Shown piece after piece: positions 37,979 to 45,993 of a stretch of DNA of 64,000 bases; the first letter of the stretch is position 1, and each line of letters starts with the position of its first letter. The notes below the pieces were generated by a model. It saw nothing but the letters and a program-made list of their open reading frames with translations. It searched no databases and was not told the origin of the DNA. The position numbers and the translations under genes are program-made. The stretch is from Bacteroidia bacterium (lineage in GTDB: Bacteria; Bacteroidota; Bacteroidia; J057). The DNA lies in contig JAWPMV010000001.1 of assembly GCA_033391075.1 (NCBI GenBank), positions 3,596,001 to 3,660,000 of the forward strand. The letters run 5' to 3'.

Positions 37979-38299
37979 ATGTCATTGGTAAAAAGAAGAA
38001 ATATCCCATTAGAGTCTCTCAGCAAAATGGCTGGGATTCTCAAAACCATTGCTCATCCGGTAAGATTGGACATATTAGAATTGCTTGAAGCGGAGAAATC
38101 TCTGACCGTAAGTGATATCAAGGATAAACTAGGGCAGGAAGTTGAAACCTCTATGTTATCCCATCATTTGATAAAAATGAAGGATAAAGGCATTTTGGTT
38201 TCTGAGAAAAAGGGCAAATACATCTTTTACCAATTACGTGATCCCCATATCTTGCAGATCTTTGATTGTATGCAGGCATGTAGATTAATTTGGGAATAA
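37979..38299 (+). CDS. ArsR-family repressor, probably sulfur/persulfide responsive
   Basis: A 106-aa winged-helix repressor. The ATG at 37979 is preferred to an upstream TTG, because that TTG lies inside the promoter-operator. The DNA-binding core is IAHPVRLDILELLE, SDIKDKLGQEVETSML, then SHHLIKMKDKGILVSEKKGK (wing). It lacks the CxC metal site of arsenic sensors. Its only cysteines, C97 and C101, form a CX3C pair in the C-terminal helix, a possible thiol sensor. It leads a sulfur gene group (TauE/SafE exporter, MBL-rhodanese), which supports a sulfide or persulfide signal. The Cys placement differs from my recollection of BigR, where the pair spans two helices. Confidence 0.8.
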   Translation: MSLVKRRNIPLESLSKMAGILKTIAHPVRLDILELLEAEKSLTVSDIKDKLGQEVETSMLSHHLIKMKDKGILVSEKKGKYIFYQLRDPHILQIFDCMQACRLIWE

Positions 38300-38330
38300 A
38301 CTCTAAAGAAACACGCAGGAAATAGATTAC

Positions 38331-39134
38331 ATGGAAATATTAGGATACTTTTTAGCACTACTTATTGGCTTCACCATGGGATTATTGGGAGGAGGAGGTT
38401 CTATCCTCTCTGTTCCGGTATTAGTATATATCCTGGGGATCAGTCCAGTACTTGCTACAGCCTACTCCCTTTTTATAGTAGGAGTAGTAGCCAGTGTAGG
38501 AGCAGTAACCAATTTTAAAAAAGGTCTGGTTGATTTAAAAACAGCTATTGTTTTCGCAGTCCCTTCTTTTATTGCTGTTTACCTTACCCGGACCTTTCTT
38601 CTACCCGCAATACCCGATATCCTGATAACAACAGAATCCTTCGTTCTGACCAAGGATATTGCCCTGATGATTTTCTTTGCCATCATCATGTTCGCAGCCT
38701 CTATTTCCATGATTAGGAAAAAGTCAGTCCCTTCTCTCAAGAAATTCAGGGAGCAAAAGTTCAATTATCCGATGATTTTATTGGATGGTTTTTTTGTGGG
38801 TACCCTGACGGGAATTGTAGGCGCTGGTGGAGGCTTCTTAATAATACCTGCATTGGTTTTACTGGCGAGGCTGCCTATGAAATTGGCAGTTGGGACTTCG
38901 CTCACTATCATTGCCATAAAATCTTTGATCGGCTTTTTAGGCGATATACAAACGGGTCAGGTCATAGATTGGAACTTTCTCCTCTTTTTCACCCTGCTGG
39001 CAGTAGGAGGAATTTTTATCGGAGGGTATGTATCTAATTATATTCCCGGGAAAAAGCTTAAATCCGGCTTTGGCTGGTTCGTCTTATTCATGAGTATTTT
39101 CATTTTGGTAAAGGAATTACTCTTCAATCAATGA
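38331..39134 (+). CDS. TauE/SafE family sulfite/sulfonate exporter
   Basis: A 267-aa inner-membrane permease with about eight hydrophobic helices. It has the two half-repeats of the TauE/SafE family, each marked by a Gly-rich motif: GFTMGLLGGGGSILSVPVLV (residues about 13-33) and TLTGIVGAGGGFLIIPALV (about 159-177). The family moves sulfite or other organosulfur anions out of the cell. The gene starts 31 bp after the ArsR repressor and precedes the MBL-rhodanese gene, so export of sulfite produced by persulfide oxidation is the natural reading, as in BigR operons. The substrate is inferred only from context. Confidence 0.85.
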   Translation: MEILGYFLALLIGFTMGLLGGGGSILSVPVLVYILGISPVLATAYSLFIVGVVASVGAVTNFKKGLVDLKTAIVFAVPSFIAVYLTRTFLLPAIPDILITTESFVLTKDIALMIFFAIIMFAASISMIRKKSVPSLKKFREQKFNYPMILLDGFFVGTLTGIVGAGGGFLIIPALVLLARLPMKLAVGTSLTIIAIKSLIGFLGDIQTGQVIDWNFLLFFTLLAVGGIFIGGYVSNYIPGKKLKSGFGWFVLFMSIFILVKELLFNQ

Positions 39135-39164
39135 ATCTTAATTTTTTAAACTAAATACTTGTTC

Positions 39165-39213
39165 TATGCGAAACAGATCACAGAAGTATTGTCACATCTA
39201 TTTCGCATATTTG
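39165..39213 (+). promoter_or_regulatory. Inverted repeat and -7 element before the MBL-rhodanese gene
   Basis: TATGCGAAA (39165-39173) and TTTCGCATA (39201-39209) are perfect 9-bp arms 27 bp apart. The right arm overlaps CATATTTG (39206-39213), a 7 of 8 match to the -7 consensus 22 bp before the ATG. The gene may thus have its own control, different from the arsR operator. Confidence 0.45.
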
Positions 39214-39235
39214 TAGAATTTTAATCCTCACTATT

Positions 39236-40639
39236 ATGGTAGTTGAACAAATTTATACAGGATGTTTAGCACAGGGTGCATATTACATCGAGAGTGAAGG
39301 GGAAGCCGCGATCATCGATCCCTTGCGTGAGGTACAGCCATACATTGAAAAAGCCGGTAAAAAAGGCGCAAAGATCAAATACATTTTTGAAACCCATTTT
39401 CATGCGGATTTTGTCAGCGGTCATGTGACCCTCGCAGAAAAAACAGGGGCTCCTATTGTATATGGTCCCAATGCAAATCCAAAATTTGAAGCACATATTG
39501 CAAAAGATGGAGAGGTATTTCAGCTAGGGAATCTTAGTATCACTGTACTACATACTCCAGGCCATACCATGGAAAGTTCGACCTATTTACTCAAGGACGA
39601 AAAGGGGAAGGATTATGCCATCTTTAGCGGAGACACCCTCTTTCTGGGAGATGTTGGCAGACCGGATCTCGCACAGAAAGCGGCAAGCATGACGCAGGAA
39701 GATTTGGCTGGAATGTTATTTGATAGCCTGAGAAACAAAATCATGCCGCTATCAGATGACATTATCGTTTATCCTGCGCATGGAGCAGGTTCTGCCTGCG
39801 GGAAAAACATGATGAATGCCACCCAGGACAAATTGGGGAATCAAAAAGAGATGAATTATGCCTTACGGGCGGATATGACGAAAGATGAATTCATCAAGGA
39901 AGTAACGGATGGCCTCCTGCCTCCTCCCGCCTATTTCCCCCTCAATGTACAAATGAACAAAGAGGGATATGAAAGCATCGATAAGGTTTTGAATGATGGG
40001 AAAATGGCGCTTTCTCCAGATGCTTTTGAAACAGCTGCAAATGAAACCGGAGCAGTTGTGCTGGATGTGAGAAATCGCGAAGACTACATCAAAAGTCATA
40101 TCCCACGCTCTATCTTCATAGGGCTCGACGGAAGCTTTGCTCCCTGGGTAGGTGCCCTGATCAAGGATGTCAAACAGGAAATTCTCCTGGTGGTGGATGA
40201 AAGCAAAGTGGAGGAAGCCATTACACGCCTTGCGAGAGTAGGCTTCGACAATACCCTGGGTTATCTGAAAGGAGGCCTTGAAAGCTGGCAAGCAGCCGGA
40301 AAAGAAACGGATCATCTTCCTACAGAAACCGCCCTTGAATTTGCGGACAAATTTGCAGAAGGAAATATTCAGGTACTGGACGTGAGAAAGCCGGGTGAGT
40401 ATGCCCTTGAGCACGTAGATCAGGCCTATCATGCACCTTTATCTTTCCTTAATGATCACCTGGCCAGCATTCCCAAAGACAAAGCCGTGTATATGTATTG
40501 TGCCGGTGGGTATCGTTCGGTAATCGCAGCTTCCATCCTGAAATCCAGAGGTATTCATAATCTTGTCAATATCAAGACCGGATACAAGGGAATCGTAGAG
40601 ACTGAAGTAGCTCGCAACAATCAAGTTGCTGCAAAATAG
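39236..40639 (+). CDS. MBL-fold persulfide dioxygenase-like protein with two rhodanese domains
   Basis: A 467-aa cytoplasmic protein. The beta-lactamase fold (1-250) is of the ETHE1 type: THFHADFVSGH (H54, H56, D58), HTPGHT, FSGDTLFLGDVGRPDL and YPAHGAGSACGKN. Non-haem iron ligands should be H54/H56, the HTPGH His and the SGD Asp. The first rhodanese domain (about 265-355) has no catalytic Cys and is probably structural. The second (about 365-455) carries the active loop CAGGYRS with C422. By family it oxidises glutathione persulfide to sulfite and transfers sulfane sulfur, so sulfite export by TauE/SafE fits. A diverged fragment of a second copy lies 5.2 kb downstream. Confidence 0.9.
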   Translation: MVVEQIYTGCLAQGAYYIESEGEAAIIDPLREVQPYIEKAGKKGAKIKYIFETHFHADFVSGHVTLAEKTGAPIVYGPNANPKFEAHIAKDGEVFQLGNLSITVLHTPGHTMESSTYLLKDEKGKDYAIFSGDTLFLGDVGRPDLAQKAASMTQEDLAGMLFDSLRNKIMPLSDDIIVYPAHGAGSACGKNMMNATQDKLGNQKEMNYALRADMTKDEFIKEVTDGLLPPPAYFPLNVQMNKEGYESIDKVLNDGKMALSPDAFETAANETGAVVLDVRNREDYIKSHIPRSIFIGLDGSFAPWVGALIKDVKQEILLVVDESKVEEAITRLARVGFDNTLGYLKGGLESWQAAGKETDHLPTETALEFADKFAEGNIQVLDVRKPGEYALEHVDQAYHAPLSFLNDHLASIPKDKAVYMYCAGGYRSVIAASILKSRGIHNLVNIKTGYKGIVETEVARNNQVAAK

Positions 40640-40687
40640 AAACCCCTGTGGTTTGCTACAGAGTATATTCCCTTTAATGAACAAATT

Positions 40688-40714
40688 AACCCCTACCCAC
40701 AGTAGGGGTTTTTC
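40688..40714 (+). terminator. Terminator of the MBL-rhodanese gene
   Basis: AACCCCTAC (40688-40696) pairs perfectly with GTAGGGGTT (40702-40710) around CCACA, and TTTC follows. Confidence 0.88.
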
Positions 40715-41125
40715 TTACCTTAAAAAGAGCTTGATATTTTACAAATTGGAAATTATCAAGTTGTGTGTCAAATTTATAGACAAATTAGTTCTGATACCTA
40801 AAATCATTTATAACAGGTTACAACGCTATTCTCAAATACAGTGGGATTCTATAAATACACTTTAATGAATTAAACCTGGTACAGTCTAACTTCTTAATGT
40901 CTCCACAGTTTTTGAATAATTTCTGGGTTGCCTGACTCAACATACTCTCCTAATAATATGTACTTAATAATTCGGTCGGCTAATCAAGCTACCATAAAAA
41001 TCAGAATATTTCGGATTCTTCAAATATTCTACTGAAATTAGATTCAACTCCTAATAAATCCAATTTGTTATATCCACAATGGTTAGAAAGCTATTTTAAA
41101 TATAAATACTAGCACACTCTTTACT
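40715..41125. other. AT-rich gene-free leader of the two-gene cassette
   Basis: No gene is visible in these 411 bases. They are clearly more AT-rich than the surrounding sequence. A hairpin CTTGATATTT (40730-40739) / AAATTATCAAG (40750-40760) with one bulge lies near the left end. No TAnnTTTG promoter at the usual spacing was found. It is the likely left margin of the inserted cassette. Confidence 0.5.
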
Positions 41126-44100
41126 ATGACTACAGAACTTTTCAGAATATTGGATTTCCGGCCCGTGCCGCTGGACACTATTGATAGTTCCATAAATTGG
41201 TATAAAGATCAAGTTACAATTGATCAAAATGAAGGAATTTATGACCTAATTAAAAAACCGAAAGAGGACTATACACCTGCTGATAAGACTAAGCTGGAAT
41301 CACATCAATGGCTGGACGATAATAGCTTCAAAAATTATTTCCTCACTCCCTTAGCCAAAGAATGGAAAGATTCAAGTAGCTCTTTAAAGGATTTAAGAAA
41401 CTTGTTGATAGTAGACGCTGCAAAAATAAACAGCTACAAAAGCACAAAGATCATAGCTGACTGTTTGGCTTTGCACCTCATTGAAAGTTATAATCTGAAT
41501 AGAAAAGAAAATGCCCGCATAAAAATCAAGGATGAAATTGAGAAACGAGTTCCCATTTATCATAATCTGCCTCTGTTAGTACTTGCTACTAAAACCTATG
41601 TGAACAAAGGTAGCCTCAGCAGATCTGAACTGATTGAAATTCGGCAACTCAACCCCTATAATCTCCAGGCTCTGTTTCATAAACAGGAGTACCAATCTAT
41701 GATGGTAGTCGATGAAAACATAAAACAGGTCAATGATAGCCTGAATAAGGCAGTAAAGGAACAAAAATCTTTACTTGAAGAGTTGGAGAGTCTTGGCGAA
41801 GAATTAAGGCGGGAAGCAAAAAAATTACAGGTAGAAAAAAAACGAATCCAGGAAAAGTACAATACCGATATTGAGACTGGAATAAATGAGAAAAGCAAAG
41901 GACTCTGGATATTTAGAAAAGAAACGTCCACCCAGACTGAGGCCAGCAAAACGGCAGAAAAAGAAAAAAAAGCTGCCTTAATGAAAGCAGAATCAGCTGC
42001 TTTCCAAAAAGCAAAAAAGATCCTTGAGAATAAAACCGTCAGAAAAAACGAGAAAGAAGTTAAGCTCCTTGAAGCATTTCCCGCATTAAAGGCTCCTGTG
42101 GATGAAGAGTTTCAGTCTGAAAACACCCCCCATGCACTTTTAGCAGAATTGGAGAACATTCCTTTGCAAATTATTGCCAATCTAAACCTAATATACTTGC
42201 ATCTATCCGAGTTGGAAACCTATGGAGAATCCCTTCCAGAGGATTTGCCCGCCTGGACCCAGGAATATCTGGAGGATGGCAGGCCTGTTCGACAAAAACC
42301 CGCCTTAAGAGATATAGGGATAGCACAGGTACTGGATGTGGAAATGAAACCCAAGGCTTATTTCGTAGAAGAGGTATCGGATGTTGAGATTATTCGGGCC
42401 AATGAAAGCTATGAGCATGAGATTACCAATAGTATCGAAACTTTTGAAGATACGGAAGAGGAAACAGAGGAATCAAAATCAGAGTCTGAAAATTTGTCGT
42501 CAGAAGTCTCCGCTGAGTTTAGCAAAGATATAAGCAAATCAACAAATGAAGCAATCAAAGCCGAAGCCAAGCTTAAGGTTAGTGCAAAGTACGGAACAGC
42601 AAAAATACAAGCATCCGCAGGCGGGTCTTATTCTCGAAGTCAATCTGAGCAGGAAAATTCAAGCCGGAATACCGCTCAGAAAATCACCAAAGAAGCTGAA
42701 AAAAGTTTTTCTCAAAGACAATCAAAAAGAATCAGGAAGGCCATAACGACTAGGAATATTGAGCGACATCTTTTCAAAAGAGAAGCAGCCGCCCTAAGCA
42801 AAACGGAATTAAATCTTTGGCTTAAAATGCGCCAGGAAGTACAGCTCAGGCAATTTGATACAGCCCTGACCCTGGTTTTTGATATTCCTGAGCCAGGAAT
42901 CTGGCTGTTGCATCATCTTCAATCCCAAAACTCACATCTGAAGGAACCCGAAATTCATAGGATCAGTCTATCCAGCATAGATGAATCAGAAATAGAGCTA
43001 TGGCAAAATCGATATCCTGAAATAAGCATTCCTCTTGCCCCCAAAAAGTTCATCTACCTGACGGCTCAGGAAAATAGTGCCCAGAGTGAAGGAGCTGATA
43101 ATTTTCTCGAGAATCCTGATAACAAAATCAACTTTAGCTCAAGTATCCAGTTTGCAAAAAACATGAGAATTCCTGCTCATTACATTCCTGCTAGTCTTGA
43201 TGTCACTTGTTCAGGTTATTATAGGGAAAGTTCTAGTCGCAAAGATTGGTTTGAATGCCGTAGTACTTTTGGTGGAAAATATCTTGGAAGGCTAAGTGGA
43301 TATGGAGTACAAAATGAAAATTATGACCTGACTGATCTATTCAGAGAAAAAGATGTAAACTATGCTGAAGGTCTTGATTTAGCTATCCATGTGCTAAGTG
43401 CTCGGCACAAAATTGCCCAGATTAATACTAAGCTGCTATGTAAACGCACAGATGCAGCCATGTATGAATGGAAAGCAGAAGTACTTCGTATAATCAAAGA
43501 GGCTCAGCTTGTCCGACAGGAAGAATATGAGCGACAATTAAGCATTGCAGAAATGCGCGGGAAGGATACTACCGTATTTAAAGAACGAAGCCCTGAGGAA
43601 AACAGGCGAATGATGGAAAATGAATTGAAAAAATGGTGTGTGCAATCTATGATAGGAGAACCTCTAGGATTTAATGAATCTGAAATTCTCGTACATAATA
43701 TCAGCTATGGCAGCTTAAATATGCCCGAACCGAGATTTGGACAGGAAATGATGGGTAGGAATGGTTTGGCTTATTTAATGAATGAGTGGTTTGAATGGGA
43801 CGCTATGACCTTCTTTTCTGATGATTATCTAGCAGCCAGAAGGTCGACCTGGGCAAATAAACTATCCCTGAATTATGCTGACAAAGAATTCGAAACCTTT
43901 TTGAAAGCAGGAAGGGCATCAGTTTATGTACCTGTAGCTCGAGGTAGTGAAACCAAAGTACTCAGTTTTCTACAACAATTAATGAATGTACATACTCCTA
44001 TAGCTGAGATTGTCAATTCGTATTTAAGCTATGTTGACTCTGAAGATCTGGAAACATTGCCGCATATTGATCTACTCAACAAAGTACTGAGAGACAAAAA

Positions 44101-44515
44101 GAAAGGTTTTATTCCTGGTCCAGGTTCGCTTTCTTTTGACAATGCGGATTTAAGTAAGGCCATCCTATCATATAGTGAAGAGGATTTTGAATTGACGCGC
44201 TGGTACCCGTCAATGGATGATATAGGTAGAATTATAGAAATTCGAGGGGTTGAATATGAAATAGTTGATACAAATGATGAAGATCTTACACTGACGCTGG
44301 GAAGGCCTTATGAAGGTGCTATAAAAGAAAATTTGAGCTATCGCTTAAAAGGGGTAGCTATTGGAGAACCCTTCTATATAGATTTGCCTACAGGATTTGA
44401 GATCAACCTTACCGACGCCAAACTTGTCCTTGAGAAGCTCAATGAAATGATTGCTGGAAGCCTGCCTGAAGCTCCCCCCATACCTGTTGCCCCAGCCCTC
44501 AATGAAGAAGAATAG
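41126..44515 (+). CDS. Large protein of unknown family with a phage-structural-like C-terminus (1129 aa)
   Basis: There is no signal peptide or membrane span, so it is likely cytoplasmic or assembled into a particle. Segments are a mixed N-terminal region (1-190), a coiled coil (about 194-250), a Lys/Glu/Ala helical stretch (about 268-320), a very acidic Ser/Glu-rich segment (about 419-490) leading into KLKVSAKYGTAKIQASAGG and a Ser/Lys/Arg-rich helix (to about 545), a helical and mixed region (545-1015), and a small beta domain (about 1019-1074, LTRWYPSMDDIGRIIEIRG...LTLGRPYEGA). That last pattern resembles short beta domains of phage or tailocin structural proteins. The middle pattern recalls large proteins near contractile-injection loci. 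Both comparisons are from memory. It is coupled to the next gene (3-bp gap). Confidence 0.75.
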   Translation: MTTELFRILDFRPVPLDTIDSSINWYKDQVTIDQNEGIYDLIKKPKEDYTPADKTKLESHQWLDDNSFKNYFLTPLAKEWKDSSSSLKDLRNLLIVDAAKINSYKSTKIIADCLALHLIESYNLNRKENARIKIKDEIEKRVPIYHNLPLLVLATKTYVNKGSLSRSELIEIRQLNPYNLQALFHKQEYQSMMVVDENIKQVNDSLNKAVKEQKSLLEELESLGEELRREAKKLQVEKKRIQEKYNTDIETGINEKSKGLWIFRKETSTQTEASKTAEKEKKAALMKAESAAFQKAKKILENKTVRKNEKEVKLLEAFPALKAPVDEEFQSENTPHALLAELENIPLQIIANLNLIYLHLSELETYGESLPEDLPAWTQEYLEDGRPVRQKPALRDIGIAQVLDVEMKPKAYFVEEVSDVEIIRANESYEHEITNSIETFEDTEEETEESKSESENLSSEVSAEFSKDISKSTNEAIKAEAKLKVSAKYGTAKIQASAGGSYSRSQSEQENSSRNTAQKITKEAEKSFSQRQSKRIRKAITTRNIERHLFKREAAALSKTELNLWLKMRQEVQLRQFDTALTLVFDIPEPGIWLLHHLQSQNSHLKEPEIHRISLSSIDESEIELWQNRYPEISIPLAPKKFIYLTAQENSAQSEGADNFLENPDNKINFSSSIQFAKNMRIPAHYIPASLDVTCSGYYRESSSRKDWFECRSTFGGKYLGRLSGYGVQNENYDLTDLFREKDVNYAEGLDLAIHVLSARHKIAQINTKLLCKRTDAAMYEWKAEVLRIIKEAQLVRQEEYERQLSIAEMRGKDTTVFKERSPEENRRMMENELKKWCVQSMIGEPLGFNESEILVHNISYGSLNMPEPRFGQEMMGRNGLAYLMNEWFEWDAMTFFSDDYLAARRSTWANKLSLNYADKEFETFLKAGRASVYVPVARGSETKVLSFLQQLMNVHTPIAEIVNSYLSYVDSEDLETLPHIDLLNKVLRDKKKGFIPGPGSLSFDNADLSKAILSYSEEDFELTRWYPSMDDIGRIIEIRGVEYEIVDTNDEDLTLTLGRPYEGAIKENLSYRLKGVAIGEPFYIDLPTGFEINLTDAKLVLEKLNEMIAGSLPEAPPIPVAPALNEEE

Positions 44516-44518
44516 TTT

Positions 44519-45706
44519 ATGGAAGATCAAAAGGACAATAAGGAAATCGTCTATGGAACAGATGAGCAGAAAGAAATTGATCAAATTAATTCATTTGAAA
44601 AAGATGATAATGCAATCCTCGAATTAATAAATGAAAGCAAAGAACGCCAATTGTTCGCGCTGAGAAGTATGAGAAGCGCAGCTATTATAGCTGTAAATGG
44701 GGTACAAGACATGAGGATTGGGTTTTTGGAAAAACCAGAAAAACCTTCGTTAAATGAGATCCTCACAGATTTAACCTTCAATACCCTGCTTTCATTTGGC
44801 CTGGCGGTAATGGGGGGACCTGGAATAAAATCTTTACTTGATACTTTGATGACTCCGATCCTGAGGTCACGTCATGTATTTAATGCTTCGGCAACATTAG
44901 GTAAACTCAGCGACCGTGGCTTTTCTGCTTATACGCGTATAAACTACAGTATAGTCAGGAAGAACAAAGGATTGCTAACGGACCGTTTTTTAGATGAAAT
45001 TAAAGAAAAAGATCTGGCCGCAGCCTATAGTTTTTCTATATCGAAAGACATTCAAAATGGATATAATCATATAGATAAAACTAAAAAAATGATGGATAAG
45101 TTGAGTAAAGCTGGGAAATATAAAGAACCAGAAGTGAGAAGCAGTTTATCTGGAAATCTACTGGAAAAAGTTCTCTCTCATGTCAATTATCAAATGTATG
45201 AAGTAGGCATATTACACAAAAGCTATGAAGTTCAGATCAATTCAGGTTTACTTAACAAAAAAGAAAACAAACTACAAAAGATTGACCTGATTAGGCTGCT
45301 AATGGAAAATTGCGCTCCTGTACCCAGACCGGATCAATTTCCTATAGCTTATGACAATCTAGCTCGATTTTTTGAAGCCTGTCTATGGGCCAAATATTTA
45401 TCGGAAGATTTGCTATATAAGGATCCTGAAAATCCGGATGTAGTAGGATGGGAAGCTATTGGTGCAGGTAATTTCATTGTGAAAGGTGCAGGAAAAGAAC
45501 TCTCTACCTATCTGGCGAAAAGATTGGTAAATGAGAAAGGCATTTCCTTTTTTACTGCGGCAGATGCAAGAGGTGGAGGAAAAGCATTGGAATCCGCTAT
45601 AACTACAGTTGGTCAGTACCTGCGAAACACCCTGGTTGAAATGGAAAAGAAAAAGAATAATAAATTTTATAAAGCACTTAGAAATCCTGAGAATTTAAGT
45701 AGATAA
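44519..45706 (+). CDS. Partner protein of unknown family with a hydrophobic hairpin (395 aa)
   Basis: The ATG lies 3 bp after the stop of the 1129-aa gene, so the two are surely co-translated. The N-terminus is acidic and charged (about 1-60). A hydrophobic Gly-containing stretch (about 83-107, TFNTLLSFGLAVMGGPGIKS) could form a membrane hairpin or a buried helix. The rest is mainly helical and basic, ending in KGISFFTAADARGGGKALES and a Lys-rich tail. I recognise no family. Possible roles are an effector, a membrane-acting toxin or a structural partner. No immunity-like or chaperone-like small gene is adjacent. Confidence 0.75.
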   Translation: MEDQKDNKEIVYGTDEQKEIDQINSFEKDDNAILELINESKERQLFALRSMRSAAIIAVNGVQDMRIGFLEKPEKPSLNEILTDLTFNTLLSFGLAVMGGPGIKSLLDTLMTPILRSRHVFNASATLGKLSDRGFSAYTRINYSIVRKNKGLLTDRFLDEIKEKDLAAAYSFSISKDIQNGYNHIDKTKKMMDKLSKAGKYKEPEVRSSLSGNLLEKVLSHVNYQMYEVGILHKSYEVQINSGLLNKKENKLQKIDLIRLLMENCAPVPRPDQFPIAYDNLARFFEACLWAKYLSEDLLYKDPENPDVVGWEAIGAGNFIVKGAGKELSTYLAKRLVNEKGISFFTAADARGGGKALESAITTVGQYLRNTLVEMEKKKNNKFYKALRNPENLSR

Positions 45707-45834
45707 TCAAGTGCCAAGTCGCATTTTTACTAGGTTTTCTCAATTTTTTCAACTTCTTATTTCAAGTCTAAAATTTTGAATCCATTCGATCTCCATAATC
45801 CTTTAAGTAAACGCAGGTTGGAAGAAAGAAAGAA

Positions 45835-45936
45835 AAATCCAGAGGCATCCATAACCTGATCAATATCAAAACGGGTTATAAAGGTATCGTAGAAACAGAA
45901 GTTCCACGCAATAATCAAGTGGCGGCAGGAAACTAA
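45835..45936 (+). pseudogene. 3' remnant of a second MBL-rhodanese gene
   Basis: In frame it reads KSRGIHNLINIKTGYKGIVE, then TEVPRNNQVAAGN and a stop, matching the C-terminus of the 39236-40639 product in 29 of 31 aligned residues. By hand count, the 93 aligned bases differ at 19 positions, nearly all silent third-codon changes. The copy therefore evolved as a functional protein before it lost its 5' part. Homology stops sharply at 45835. A hairpin with a T-run follows the stop, as expected of a genuine gene end. Confidence 0.85.
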
Positions 45937-45957
45937 GTATAAAATATGTGAAGAATT

Positions 45958-45993
45958 CAGGGAGTGACTAAGCCTTGGCTCCCTGTTTTTTTT
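45958..45993 (+). terminator. Terminator behind the truncated MBL-rhodanese remnant
   Basis: CAGGGAG (45958-45964) pairs with CTCCCTG (45979-45985), and eight T follow. It overlaps the last codons of the convergent EamA gene, so one sequence both codes and terminates. Confidence 0.7.

Larger units (their letters stand above)
40715..45834 (+). mobile_element. Putative inserted two-gene cassette (no integrase)
   Basis: The stretch holds only two genes of unknown family plus AT-rich flanks. It lies between an intact MBL-rhodanese gene and the orphaned 3' end of a second MBL-rhodanese gene. The abrupt loss of homology at 45835 marks the right border, while the left border is only approximate. 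There is no transposase, integrase, terminal inverted repeat or target duplication visible, so the route of entry is unknown. Horizontal gain is an inference from context and base composition. Confidence 0.45.
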
